A model generated the notes under the pieces. That model had not been told where the DNA came from. It made no database searches and was given only the letters and a program-made list of their open reading frames with translations. From Coriaria nepalensis (Eukaryota; Streptophyta; Magnoliopsida; Cucurbitales; Coriariaceae), in NCBI GenBank assembly GCA_027186245.1, contig CP114490.1, positions 1,999,001 through 2,063,000 of the forward strand: a DNA stretch of 64,000 nt, read 5' to 3'. Shown here in pieces: positions 49,648 through 60,530 of the stretch; positions within the stretch are counted from its first letter, which is position 1; every line of letters starts with the position of its first letter. The translations under genes were made by a program, and so were the position numbers.

Positions 49648-52330
49648 ATGGGGGAAAGTGCAAGCGCAACAGCCTTGCACACTGCTATCAACTCCGTTCA
49701 TGCAGTGGGACGGGGCTTCGATGTGAATTTCGATACAAGGTTGCTCTACAGCAAAGGAGTTGCTGGTTCTAGGATAGTTGAGGTCGATTTGGAACACACG
49801 ACAGATCTCTGTTTGTATGACGACGTAGTTGTGCCTGATGTTTCCTGGGACATCCGGAACTCCCAGGAGCCCTCTACTCATCACAGCTCTGGCATTTGCA
49901 CTTTCGACGAGGTACTTATCTTCTTCTTTTACTTTCCTCTTCTTCATTCTCGTGTGTGTTTTTGTAGCATAGGTATCTGCTTCTGTCCTCTTATGTGACA
50001 AAATATGTGCTTTTGGAGTTTATACTTGATCTCTTCTGTTGGGGGGATATTGCTTGTGTGAAAACTCTGTAACATGCTGAACTTAGAGCTTGTATGACAA
50101 TTTCTGTAGTGAAATTAATTTGAGAGGCTATTTGAAATTTGAGCCTAGCTTTTCTCCGAACCGAACAATTGTGCATACATGAAGGAGAGAATGTGGATTG
50201 AATAGATTATATATTTCTCTGAACTCGGAGAGTCAACAGGTTGCTTGAATGTACTTGTTTTTGACATGCTTCCCATAACTATAAAAATGCAGATGGTGGA
50301 TTATTTTAATCAAAGGGCAAATCTTTTGGGAGGCAATCCGTCTGGTAGTTTTAATTCTGCGTTTAGCTTCACGGGTTCAAAGCATATTGATGCTGCAGCA
50401 ACAAAGACCCTATCTGTGTATGGGTTTTATATTCCACTTTACAAGTTTCAGCTTGCAAGAATTCCACTAGTGCTGCAAGAGAATGTCAAGCGGGCTGTCC
50501 CAACATGTTGGGATCCACCCTCCTTGGCAAGGTACGAGTCTCTACTTGGAAGCAGTGTAATAATAGCAATATAGCCTCTTTCCTCATTGCTAGGTTCTTT
50601 TTTTTTTCCGGCAGCTTTATTGAGAATTTCGGGACACATGTTATCACATCTGTAACTATTGGTGGTAAGGATGTGATATATATCAAACAGCACCACACCT
50701 CACCCTTGTCAACCTTGGAGATTAAAAACTATGTACAGGACATTGGAAACCGGAGGTTCTCTAATGCACAGAGCCAGACAAGTTCAGGTCAACTGAAGTA
50801 CAAGGAAAAGGTTTGTTCATACATGTCCTATGTCTCTCCAATAGCTAGAAGAAAAGTTGTATAAACTTGTTTTCCCTTTATGTATTATATTTACAGGGCG
50901 TGGATCCTGGGCTGTTCAACAGTCAAGGGGTATACCCTCAACCCACTACTGCAACATATCTCACGGGCAAAGAAGTATGTGAAAAGTTAGCGTTTCTGAC
51001 AAATTGTTTCCTATACTCAATCATCAAATTGCATAAGTATTAGGACAATATTTGTTCCGTGTTGAATCCATCTGTATTTTCTTATTATGACTTGACAACA
51101 ACATATCCTTGATGCTGTAGGATGTGACTGTTATATTTCGGAGGAGGGGAGGAGATGATCTGGAACAAAACCATGCCCAGTGGGCAAGAACTGTCAGGTC
51201 CTCACCCGATGTAATTGAGATGACTTTTTTCCCCATAGCAGCTCTCCTCAATGATGTAATCGGAAGAGAGCATCTGACTCGTGCTATTGACCTCTATCTT
51301 GAATGTAAGACTGCTTGAGCTTTACCATCATTGCCACGGTTGGGATGGTGAACTATTCATTGCATTCCCTAAATTTTTAATTTGGATAATCACTTGCAGA
51401 TAAGCCTCCAATTGAAGAACTTAGATATTTCTTAGACTTTCAGATTCCTCGTATGTGGGCTCCTATTAATGACAGGATTCCCGGTCACCAGCGAAAAGAA
51501 CCAGTTTGTCCATCTTTACAATTCAGCATGATGGGTCAAAAACTCTATGTCAGCCAAGAACAGGTACGAACTTTCATTATTAAGAGTCAAAGATTTGGAC
51601 CCGTTTGAATGAAAATTATTGTTTGTGGTAGTTGGTTGGGGAAAGGTGGCCATTCTTGATGGAACTAGCTCATATTTCAGTGAAATTTATGCAGATATCT
51701 GTGGGACGTAAGCCAGTAACGGGATTGCGTTTATTTCTAGAGGGAAGCAAGAAGAATCGTCTGAGCATTCATCTTCAACACCTGGCTTCTCTCCCAAAAA
51801 ATTTTCAGCTGTACTGGGATACCCACGTGGCAATTGGTGCTCCCAAGTGGCAAGGACCCGAGGAACAAGACAGCCGATGGTTCGAGCCAGTGAAGTGGAA
51901 AAAGTTCTCTCATGTGAGCACTGCACCCATCGAGAACCCTGAAACGTTCATAGGCGAGTTCTCTGGCATCTATATAGTCACTGGAGCTCAGCTTGGAGTG
52001 TGGGACTTTGGGTCGAGAAATGTTTTATACATGAAGCTTTTGTACTCTAGGCTTCCTGGTTGTACGATACGGAGATCCTTGTGGGACCATTCCCCTAATG
52101 ACAAATTAAGGAAACTGCTGCCATCCGATAGTAATGTGAATGCAGAGGACTCGAGTTCAGGTTTTAAAGAGAATGTTTCGAGGACCAAGCTGATGAAGTT
52201 TATTGACATGACAGAGATGAGTAAGGGCCCACAAGACCCTCCGGGTCACTGGTTAGTTACTGGTGGGAAACTGGGAGTGGATAGAGGGAAAATCATGTTG
52301 AGAGTGAAGTACTCCTTGCTCAATTACTGA
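49648..52330 (+). CDS. MACPF domain protein (CAD1/NSL1 family)
   Basis: Seven exons, 49648-49911, 50293-50531, 50615-50810, 50897-50974, 51121-51304, 51400-51563 and 51632-52330, with in-phase GT-AG junctions, encode 607 residues. The membrane attack complex/perforin fold covers roughly the first 340 residues. Its signature is seen as FGTHVITSVTIGG near residue 172. The N terminus (ALHTAINSVHAVGRGFDV) and the block GIYIVTGAQLGVW are typical of the plant group. The C-terminal region ends DPPGHWLVTGGKLGVDRGK with IMLRVKYSLLNY. There is no signal peptide. Plant relatives (CAD1, NSL1, At1g14780, At4g24290) restrain salicylic-acid-linked cell death and defence. The C-terminal sequence suggests the At1g14780 or At4g24290 branch, but this was not tested. 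No lesion is visible. Confidence 0.93.
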
Positions 52331-53459
52331 TTCTTTGAATCGTATTGTTTTTGTATGATAATGTGCGGCCTAGGGCTTTTGTAGGGTGGGGGGAGGGGGG
52401 GTTACAGACATGCTGTGTTTTTTATGAATGAAGGCATGAAGCGTGTGTTGATGAAGTCTGTGAACTCCTTTCATGTGCAGCTGTTGTGAGATAAATTGAG
52501 GTAAAAAGATACATTACAAAATCGTCCCCACTATAAAATATACTGCCAGATGTTGTTACTAGCTGTTATTTCTTGCAAGAAAAGTTACCACTATGGGGGA
52601 AATATCATCCGAGAGAGAAAGGCTTATCATAAAGTTACCAACGATCTAATCACGGGATAAAAGACTTCATTCTGATTCTGTTAAATTTACAGTACAAATC
52701 TGGACAAATGTCATTGTTGAGATATTTTGGTGAACTAGATATTTCTTACACTACTTATTTTGTTGAGATATTTCTTACACTACTTATCTATATTACTAGA
52801 ACATTATGGTGTTAACCGAGTAAGATTGTACCATCGACAACAAAACTTGAATCGTATAAACATTTGTATGTACGTGTAAATTAGGGATTGAGACTTGGAA
52901 GGGTGGATTTGGTTCGGTCCTAGTGACCATGATTTGGTAGGAAAAGTTAGTACTATAATAATATCTAAACTTTTTGTTGGAATATCTTCTCTCCTGGCAC
53001 CAGTGTCTCCTCCTAATTCCTTAATCAATGCTTTAGGTTAAAATCTCTGACAGGGTATGCAAAACTACTACAATAATATCCGACCAATCTTTTTTAACAT
53101 CTTTATTTGACACAGTCTGGTAGTGTACCATTTTAGTGTAGTATCCACAATTCTTGTAATTACCTCTGCCTCTTCAAAACACGAGTCATTATGGCTTAAG
53201 CTTGAATGCCATAGCGACTGAAATAGATATTCATTTGCTAACCACTTTCTCCGCCCCATAAATGTCCTCCCTCCGTCTCTTCTTATCTCTATCATCTTTA
53301 TCACAAGAAGGTCTTCTGACCGTATGACCTCGCCGTCGTCCGCCGTAGTTTATAGGCAAAAGCATCAAACACCAGCCCGGTACTACTATTTAGCTAGCTA
53401 GCATCCAACGTGACTCAAGAGAAAAAGAAAAAAAACGAAGTCAATAATATAATTGAGCC
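52331..53459. other. Intergenic region between the MACPF and RING genes
   Basis: The first part is 3' flank of the MACPF gene, with a G-rich run at 52386-52400. A short duplicated phrase, 'gatatttcttacactactta', occurs at about 52738-52757 and 52768-52787. No coding sequence is recognised. Confidence 0.5.
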
Positions 53460-54063
53460 ATGCAAGGGATCGTGATGTCACAGTATCATGCCCGTCGTCT
53501 TCTTCACAGTTATCTGAGTAGTGTAGCGTCGCAGCCAAATTGGGACAGTTCAACAAATATGAGCCAAAGGAATACGGATTTCGATACCAACATGGTAATA
53601 ATATTAGCAGTTCTGTTGTGCGCGTTAATAGCTTCACTTGGAGTCAACTCCATCGCGCGTAGCTGTTTGCATTTTAGAGAAAGGGAGGGATGGCGGCCGG
53701 AACAAGGTGGAAAGGGGCTGAAGAAGCGCGATCTCCGTCAGATTCCGGTGGCTGTTTATGGAGCCGGAGGCGGTGGCGGGAGCAATAATATCATTAAGGG
53801 TACGGAATGCCCAATCTGTTTAGGGGAGTACGAAGAGAGTGATAAGGTTCGGGTATTGCCCAAATGCAGCCATGGATTCCGCGTCAGCTGCGTTGACAGG
53901 TGGCTACTTTTCGCACTCGTCTTTCCCTATCTGCCGAAATTCCCTGCAAATGCCACCCGACCGGCCGGTTCTGCTTCAAACCGCTTCAAATGCTAGTCGA
54001 GATCAGGCTATTAATGGGATCAGCCATCATCAAGTTCAAGGTAGAATTTTCTTAGTGATTTAG
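53460..54063 (+). pseudogene. ATL-type RING-H2 finger gene with frameshift in the RING
   Basis: The first 150 residues look like an ATL membrane-anchored E3 ubiquitin ligase. There is a hydrophobic span at about 44-66 (MVIILAVLLCALIASLGVNS) and a GLKKRDLRQIPVAVYG segment matching the family's GLD-type block. The RING-H2 start is CPICLGEYEESDKVRVLPKC with Cys117, Cys120, Cys136 and His138. Then it breaks. One extra T in the run 53908-53911 shifts the frame after WLL, so the reading frame ends at 53996 in unrelated residues. The +1 frame carries the expected continuation (SHSSFPICRNSLQMPPD) to 54063. In addition the second RING histidine is Arg (GFRVSC), and the first cysteine of the last pair is Phe (FPIC). 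Even without the shift two zinc ligands would be missing, so ligase activity is very unlikely. Confidence 0.85.
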
Positions 54064-56246
54064 GACCACCCATCTTCTTAATCAAACGACGTATTAGTAT
54101 TCCAATTTTCTTTTTACTGTATAATGTATACTGTATGGTCTCCATTCTATATGGTCTCTCTCTCTATACAGTTCGTTTTCCCTTTTTGGGCCACCAGCGA
54201 TTGAAAAAGACACTTTTTCCATCCAGGCCCAAATTTTATATTGGGCCAGCCCAGAGTTCATAAAGGTTTAGCTAAAGTAACGGCCTTAAATTCTTGGCCC
54301 GGAAATGGAAATTATCCCACGCGTGAAAAGCGAGAAATAAGAAAGGATGGAACTAAGCTCAAAAAAGCGCTCCCAAAAATGAACACTAGTATGAATGTTA
54401 AATGGAGGGGACAATCAAAGCATGGGACCCGCGCTTCTCTTCTATGGCACATGGCGCGTGATCATAGTTCTGAACCATATCTCACCTTGAATGGCGCGTG
54501 ATCATAGCTCTGAACCATATCTCACCTTTACATTGCTTTTAATAATTTTATAAATTTTTAAAAACACATATTTTTATATATTATCAATTCTTGCAAGTAA
54601 TTCTTAATTTCTTATTACAGACGAGGTATTGTTGTAGACTTGTAGTTGTAGCTGAAGCTGTTGGTTTTATTAAAATAGTATCTTTTACGAAGACAAAACG
54701 GTGCTGTCAGCGGGTCCCGCTTTCGGCTTTAAAAAGATTTAAAGCAAAACCGTGGCTGTTTGATTTATCCGCCACCCCCCGATCTGACGGTGCAGATGTA
54801 GGTCAAAGATCCGTATTGAATGGTCTCTTTGACCATGACATCATATTACATTTTTATTTTTCCTTCGAAAAAAAAAAAAAAGAACAGAAAAAAAAAAAAG
54901 AGTAAAATTTTGCAACTTTGACTGACACGTGACATCGATTCTTTCCTAACGACCTCCCCCTTCTTCAATTCAATACGGAAATGTTACCCTTCCCCTCCTC
55001 AAATTACCACCCGATTCTGTTCTGTTCTGTTCATCGCCGGTTTTTGAAGATCATTATTAGTTAATTAAGTTCGAAGGTTTTTGAAATTTCAGACAGCATT
55101 CTTTAGATCTTATCTTTTTGAATTTTTATTTTTTTTATTTGTTTTCTATTATATATAATCTGAGGGGGGGTACTGATCCTCTACACCTCGCTCTGAACTC
55201 GTTCTCAGTCCTCTTTTGGGCCTTCTACTTGTTTGACTCGTTTAAGGGGAAGTTTCCCATCCAAAATCCAAAGGAAAGATTTGACAAACAACCTGCATGA
55301 GCTGCTCCTTTCAGGTAATCTTCGTTTTCCTTTCCACCCTTTCATCTGACCCCTATTTCATTGATTTCTTGTAAATCCCATGGATAAGGAACTTCTGGGC
55401 ACTTTAATTTCTCTTTGTCAATATCTCTCGTTGCTCGATTTGCTTCAACTGTTGAACATGGTATTTTATATAGATATATATACATATATGAAGAAAGACA
55501 CACACGGCCCCCCAGGGCTGCTTTTTTACCTCTTATTTCTAATTTATCATTCGTGGGAGATTTTGGGGTAATCTCGATCTGGATATGTTACCTTATCCGG
55601 TTGATTTCGTGCTATAGATTTGTGGTATCTGTTGTTTCCCATTTTCTGGAAACGTCATTTATGAGTTTGTGTAGTTTATAGCTTTATTTCTTTTCTAGTT
55701 GAATGTTTGTAAGTGGTTCATTTGCAGGATATTTATTGCGTGGAATCCCTTACCTTCGGGCAAATAATTTTCTTGCTATTTAATTTTGTGGAATAGATCC
55801 CAAAAAGATCATGAAAATGTAGAATAAGTTAGTCTGAACTTTGTTGTATTCCTCTATTTTTCCCTAATTCTAGCTCTTTACTGGATCCTTGAACATTTTG
55901 TGAATCCTCTAAGGTAGAAGCAAAACTGGAATTTTGTATTGACATTGATTGCATCTGTCGCTACTAAAGCATCTGAGCATGTTATATATTTTAAGTGATG
56001 CCACCTGCAAAGCTAATGAACTATGGTGCATATGATACCGTTGTTACCTGTCCAATTATCCTGATCAATATTTTCGTTGACCCCGTATGTTCATGATAGG
56101 GAAATCTAAGGACACTGTTGATATTGATTCTGGTTGTGATATTCCTGAACTTCTTTTTGTTAATGGTTTCAATTTTACATTCGTTCTGTATTACATCTTG
56201 CAGATTGATCATTACGCTTATTATACCCCCACAATTTTGAGATAAG
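54064..56246. other. Intergenic region and intron-containing leader of the pseudokinase gene
   Basis: A perfect-phase 40-bp tandem repeat lies at 54451-54530. Two A-rich patches lie at 54867-54900. From about 54.95 kb the DNA looks like promoter and leader. A donor 'cag/gtaatc' at 55315/55316 and an acceptor 'cttgcag' ending near 56204 suggest a leader intron of about 890 bp before the ATG at 56247. Open frames within it are not supported. Confidence 0.5.
54451..54530. repeat. Two-copy 40-bp tandem repeat
   Basis: Units 54451-54490 and 54491-54530 both begin 'atggcgcgtgatcatag' and contain 'tctgaaccatatctcacctt', with two differences between them. No spacer. Recent local duplication. Confidence 0.95.
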
Positions 56247-58200
56247 ATGGGGTGTTTCACAGTGTTAAAGAGTAAGAAGAAAAAATCTGACCAGTCAGTT
56301 TATGTGAAACGTGTAAACCCCAAGGAGCATCAGCCGACTATTCTTCCTGAACCCAAAATCCCATCCCGCTCATTGCAGTCTGCACCACCGAGTTTCAGGA
56401 CCAGAGTGAAACCCATCCAACAAGTACATATAACTTGCAACAATAGAACACGAACACTCTCTGCACCATCAACTCTTGATGTTGCTGATCAAGATGCTCT
56501 TGCATCTGATGGATATGATGACCTAGAAGAGTCCAAGTCCCGAGTGGGACTGAATAAGGAGCTAAGATCTCCAAGTCCACAACCTCTTCCTCTTCCAAGC
56601 CCTCAGGGTTCTGCAGCGCTGAAGACAACTGGAAGCTTTAAATCAGCAACTTCAAGTGGCTCTTTATGCGCTTCTGGAGCCTTGCCACTACCTCCAGTTG
56701 GAGCTGTTAGGAACTTTCCGTTTGAAGAGATAGCTGTTGCTTGCCATAATTTTTCTTCAGATTGTTGTGTCTCGGATGGTCTCTCATCCATTATTTATAT
56801 GGCTTCCTTTGGGGATGATGTGTCGACTTCAAAGAAGTTTGAAGCTACTGTTACTCGTCTTCACCCATCCAATCAGGTAAATATCATGTTTGATCCGTTG
56901 GCAACTGCTACATTCCAGAACTTTTCAAGTTTTATCATTTTGAATGTTAACATTTTCTTTTTTTTCTAGTATACATTTTTCTTCCAGTTTCATAGGATCT
57001 TTACCATGATGTATACTTCTTTTTCCAGGGCTTAAAGGAATTTGTTAATGAGGTGTACACTCTTGCATCTTTGCAACATCCAAACCTGTGTAGGTTGCTT
57101 GGTTTTCATGCACATGAAAGTTCAGAGCAGAGAATGTTGGTGTATGAGAGGCTTTTTCATGGAAGCTTAGATCGGCTACTGTATGGGAGATTAGATGGGC
57201 CTCCCCTTGATTGGAATACAAGAATGAAAATTGCATTATGTGCAGCGCAAGGTCTTATGTTCTTGCATGAAGAAGGGCCTTTCCAGGTGATGACAAGTTA
57301 TCAGTATTATTGCTAATTATAACGTGATTGATATGCGATGCTGCTTTTGGAGTCATCCTTCTGGTGCAAAAAAATGTGACAAAACTTTATCATGGTCTAT
57401 GTTTTTACAGGCAATGTACGGTGAATTTTCGACAACCAACATACAAATTGACAAAGATTTTAGTGCAAAGCTTTCTGGATATGGTTGTGTTGGACATCTT
57501 CCTGAGACAGAAGTCTCCAAGAACTCCGTTGTAAGTTGTTCATTTTTCATATCCATTTCTTGTCTCAACTTCAAACTTTTGTATCCAGGAACGTCAACAG
57601 ACAAATTGACTCCTCTTTCTTGCATTATAAATCAAAACCACAACTCACAAGGTGTTGAATTTACCTTCCACTTTTTGTTTACAATATATTATGCAGGCAG
57701 TGGCAAATCTGTCAGTGGAGACATTGGAAAGAGGCTTGCTCACTCCGAAAAGCAATGTGTGGAGTTTTGGGGTTGTTCTTCTTGAGCTGCTTACTGGCCG
57801 AAGAAATCTGGACGGGCGTCACCCAAAGGAAGAGAGAAATTTGGTAAAGTGGAGTCGCCCTTTCCTAGCCGATGATTGTAGACTGTCATTGATCATGGAC
57901 CCTCAGCTAAAAGGGAGGTTTCCAGCCAAAGCAGCGAGGACAATGGCTGACATTGCACTCAGATGCCTTCATATGGACCCATCGGAAAGACCAACGATGA
58001 GAAGTGTGGTTGAACATCTCAGAATCATACAAGACATGAAGCATTCTTGTAGATTTCCTCTGCAAGAACCATCCCCAATTGCCGGTAAACAGATATTGAG
58101 ATCACCAAGCCTCAATGGGATAATTTGCCCGCGTCCCCGACCCAACTTCTCGCCTTCACCACCTTCTGTAGCTCGGCTGTCCATCTCGCCTGGCAGGTAA
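56247..58200 (+). CDS. Membrane-anchored receptor-like cytoplasmic pseudokinase (RLCK-type)
   Basis: Four exons, 56247-56876, 57029-57286, 57411-57530 and 57697-58200, all joined in phase zero, encode 503 residues. The N terminus MGCFTVLKSKKKK carries Gly2 and Cys3, fitting N-myristoylation and palmitoylation, hence plasma-membrane attachment. A Ser/Pro-rich linker leads to a kinase-like domain from FPFEEIAVACHNFSSDCCVS to about residue 440. It resembles RLCK-VII kinases (EFVNEVYTLASLQHPNLCRL, RMLVYERLFHGSLDRLLYG, WSFGVVLLELLTGRRNLDG) but lacks catalytic residues. The ATP-site Lys region reads FEATVTRL. The HRD loop is replaced by YGEFSTTNIQID. The DFG motif is replaced by SGYG. The frame is fully open, the exons are clean and the ends are normal, so this looks like a conserved pseudokinase rather than a decaying gene. 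It probably scaffolds receptor complexes; that is inference. Confidence 0.88.
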
Positions 58201-60530
58201 TTACATAGCAATGTTGGATCACCATTTTTCTTTATATGCCCCTTTCTCATCCATAGTCCTCATCAACCCTGGAAGCTGTGGTTGAAGGATTTTGATTGTG
58301 TATTAGCCTATTAGTGGGGTGGGGCTTTACTTAATTTGAGGCGATTCAACAGAATATATGTAGAAGATGATAACCACCACCCCTTTGTGGTTTGAGTGAA
58401 GGGAGAGGGTTACTCTTTTGTAGATATGACATAATTGTTCAAGCTGGAATGCCTTTTGCATATGAAAGATCTCTGCTCCCCTTTTCCCTGTTCTTGTATT
58501 ACACTTTCTTAACAACTTGTTTGTGTCACTGGGCGTAGGAAATAAAAAATAGAATTTGTTGGGTAGACTCTATTCACAATGAATCCATCTTAATTACATC
58601 TAAGGTTGATGTGATGGTCTGAACAAACGAGACATGTGCAGTTTAACATGGATCAAACTCGGCTATGTTCGTAATCTATTTTCCGTCGGTTCATATTAAC
58701 TTTTGTACCCCTTGGATCTCCATGCATGATGCTTATATGAACTCGTCTCATCTACCTGAAGACTTTTCGATTACACTTATATTGTGGTTGGCCCTTTCTT
58801 CAAACAACAATAACCAAACAAACATGAGAGAATTAGGACTACCACCACTACCACAATATATATATATATATTACATCTAGAGAAAGAGAGGGAGACGAGT
58901 AGGCAAGCACGTGCTTCCCACTAAAAAGAATTTTATAACGCACGAGAAGCAGAGATCTGACATGCCCCATCACTATATATATCCTACATATATATTTACT
59001 CTCTTTGTTTGCGGTTTTGGTAATCATGTAACGTTGTACATATAAAATCTGGTAATAATAAGATCCGGTAATACCTATACGCGTTTCTTGTCTTTAATGG
59101 GTAGTTTAATAGTTAATCAGTCGTACTAATACCATTTTTGTTCAACTAAGCATTATTATGCATATTCACATGCAGATTGGTTGCGCTACACTACTTTCTG
59201 TCGCTATGCAGTTTTGTAGCAGCCTCAAGTATGGACCATTCTCAGGTTAATGGGTCTCGGCTGGGCGGTGGTGTCGGAATTGGAACGCGTGCACATCTTG
59301 CGACTGCTCTCCAGTCTCAATCCTCTCATGCCGCGCGTGCTCGCGTTTCTCTTCCAACCGAGGTTGGTATCGTCGCACTTCAGGCGACCACCATCCGTCA
59401 TCAATTAGTTCCGTGACGTCAACCTGATAAGATATAAAAATCGAATGGCTCATGATCGTTGAAGCACGTAGTTGGACGATTTTAGGACTTGACGTTGACC
59501 TGACTGTTACAGGTTATTATCGTAAAATCATTGTACCGAAAAGGTTATGTTCGTAACTTGATACGATCCGATGGATGATATCACAAGCGATGTCTGCGAT
59601 GCGAAAGGATAAAATTTAGTGTTAGCGGCGCATTACACGGTGCAGTCCTTCTCTTTAAAATAAATATGTTTATGTCACAATTATTTGTTCCTCGTTAACT
59701 TGATAGCTTTTAGAAAAAAAAAAATAATAATAAAGAAATAAAAAATAAATAAAATAATAAAAAAAAACAAATAAAAGAGCCCAGTCGTTTCACGTATTGA
59801 CCTTGGGAGATTTGCGTCGTTTTACGGTCTGGGACCTAATGCGGGGTTTTCACATGTTTCACTATTTCCCACCATTTTCGTGTAATGAAAAAGAAACAGT
59901 AATTTGAAAGTTATGATTTTTCATTACAGTTTACAAACAGTAATTAACAAGAAAAAAAAAAAGAGGGTAAGTGGGTGAAAGGGAGAGGGTAGATGATGGG
60001 AGAGTTCGCCGTGTCTTGAAGCATCGTCGTGCATGCATTTTTGTGCTAACTCTCTGCCTCTCTCTCTCTCTCTCTCTGCCTCTTTTTCTTTCTTTCTTTC
60101 TCTGTTACTTTGCATGCACACGTCTTCTCGCCTCCCAAAACGTTCCGATTGGGCGATCTTTCTCTGATCAGCTTGTGGATAGTGTCCTCTAAAGTTTCAA
60201 CACAGCTCATCAGCTTCGATCTCTCGAGTCTCTTCTATCGTTCTGTCGGGGAAATGACGGCCCAAGTAGACGATGTACGTTCCGTTTCTAACAATTACCG
60301 ATGAGTCGACTGGTTTACTTGTTCTTTCAGAGGTCGTTGCAACTCGAGGTTCGCTCCGTGTCCCATCTGTTCGTTTTTTTTTTCTTCCTGATTTGCCGTT
60401 TATTTTTTATAGTTGATTTTTTTGCCTTGCATGCTCCCTTTGGTTTGCTTCTTCCCAGAGAGGATAATAGGGCTTTTATTTTTGTGATTGGATGAAAATT
60501 TCGTGAAATTTGAACAATTAAGTCAAAGGA
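58201..60530. other. Intergenic region and leader of the VAL-type gene
   Basis: Left part: 3' flank of the pseudokinase gene. 58851-58870 holds a short TA run. 59225-59640 is relatively CG-rich, with frames on both strands but no recognised gene (a weak retroelement resemblance is discussed under findings). 59707-59775 is A-rich. From about 59.95 kb a CT repeat (60055-60078) and pyrimidine-rich DNA suggest the promoter and leader of the B3 gene, including a 16-codon upstream frame at 60254. Confidence 0.45.
60254..60304 (+). promoter_or_regulatory. Short upstream open reading frame before the B3 gene
   Basis: ATG at 60254 in the context gaaATGa opens a 16-codon frame (MTAQVDDVRSVSNNYR) that stops 227 bases before the main ATG. 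A gtacgt donor-like site lies inside it (60273), so part may be spliced out. It may lower translation of the main frame if transcribed. Confidence 0.35.

Noticed and set aside
59177..59453. Overlapping frames on both strands (79 and 68 codons)
   Set aside because: Both are short, overlap each other and match nothing known. Compositional CG enrichment alone can keep both open.
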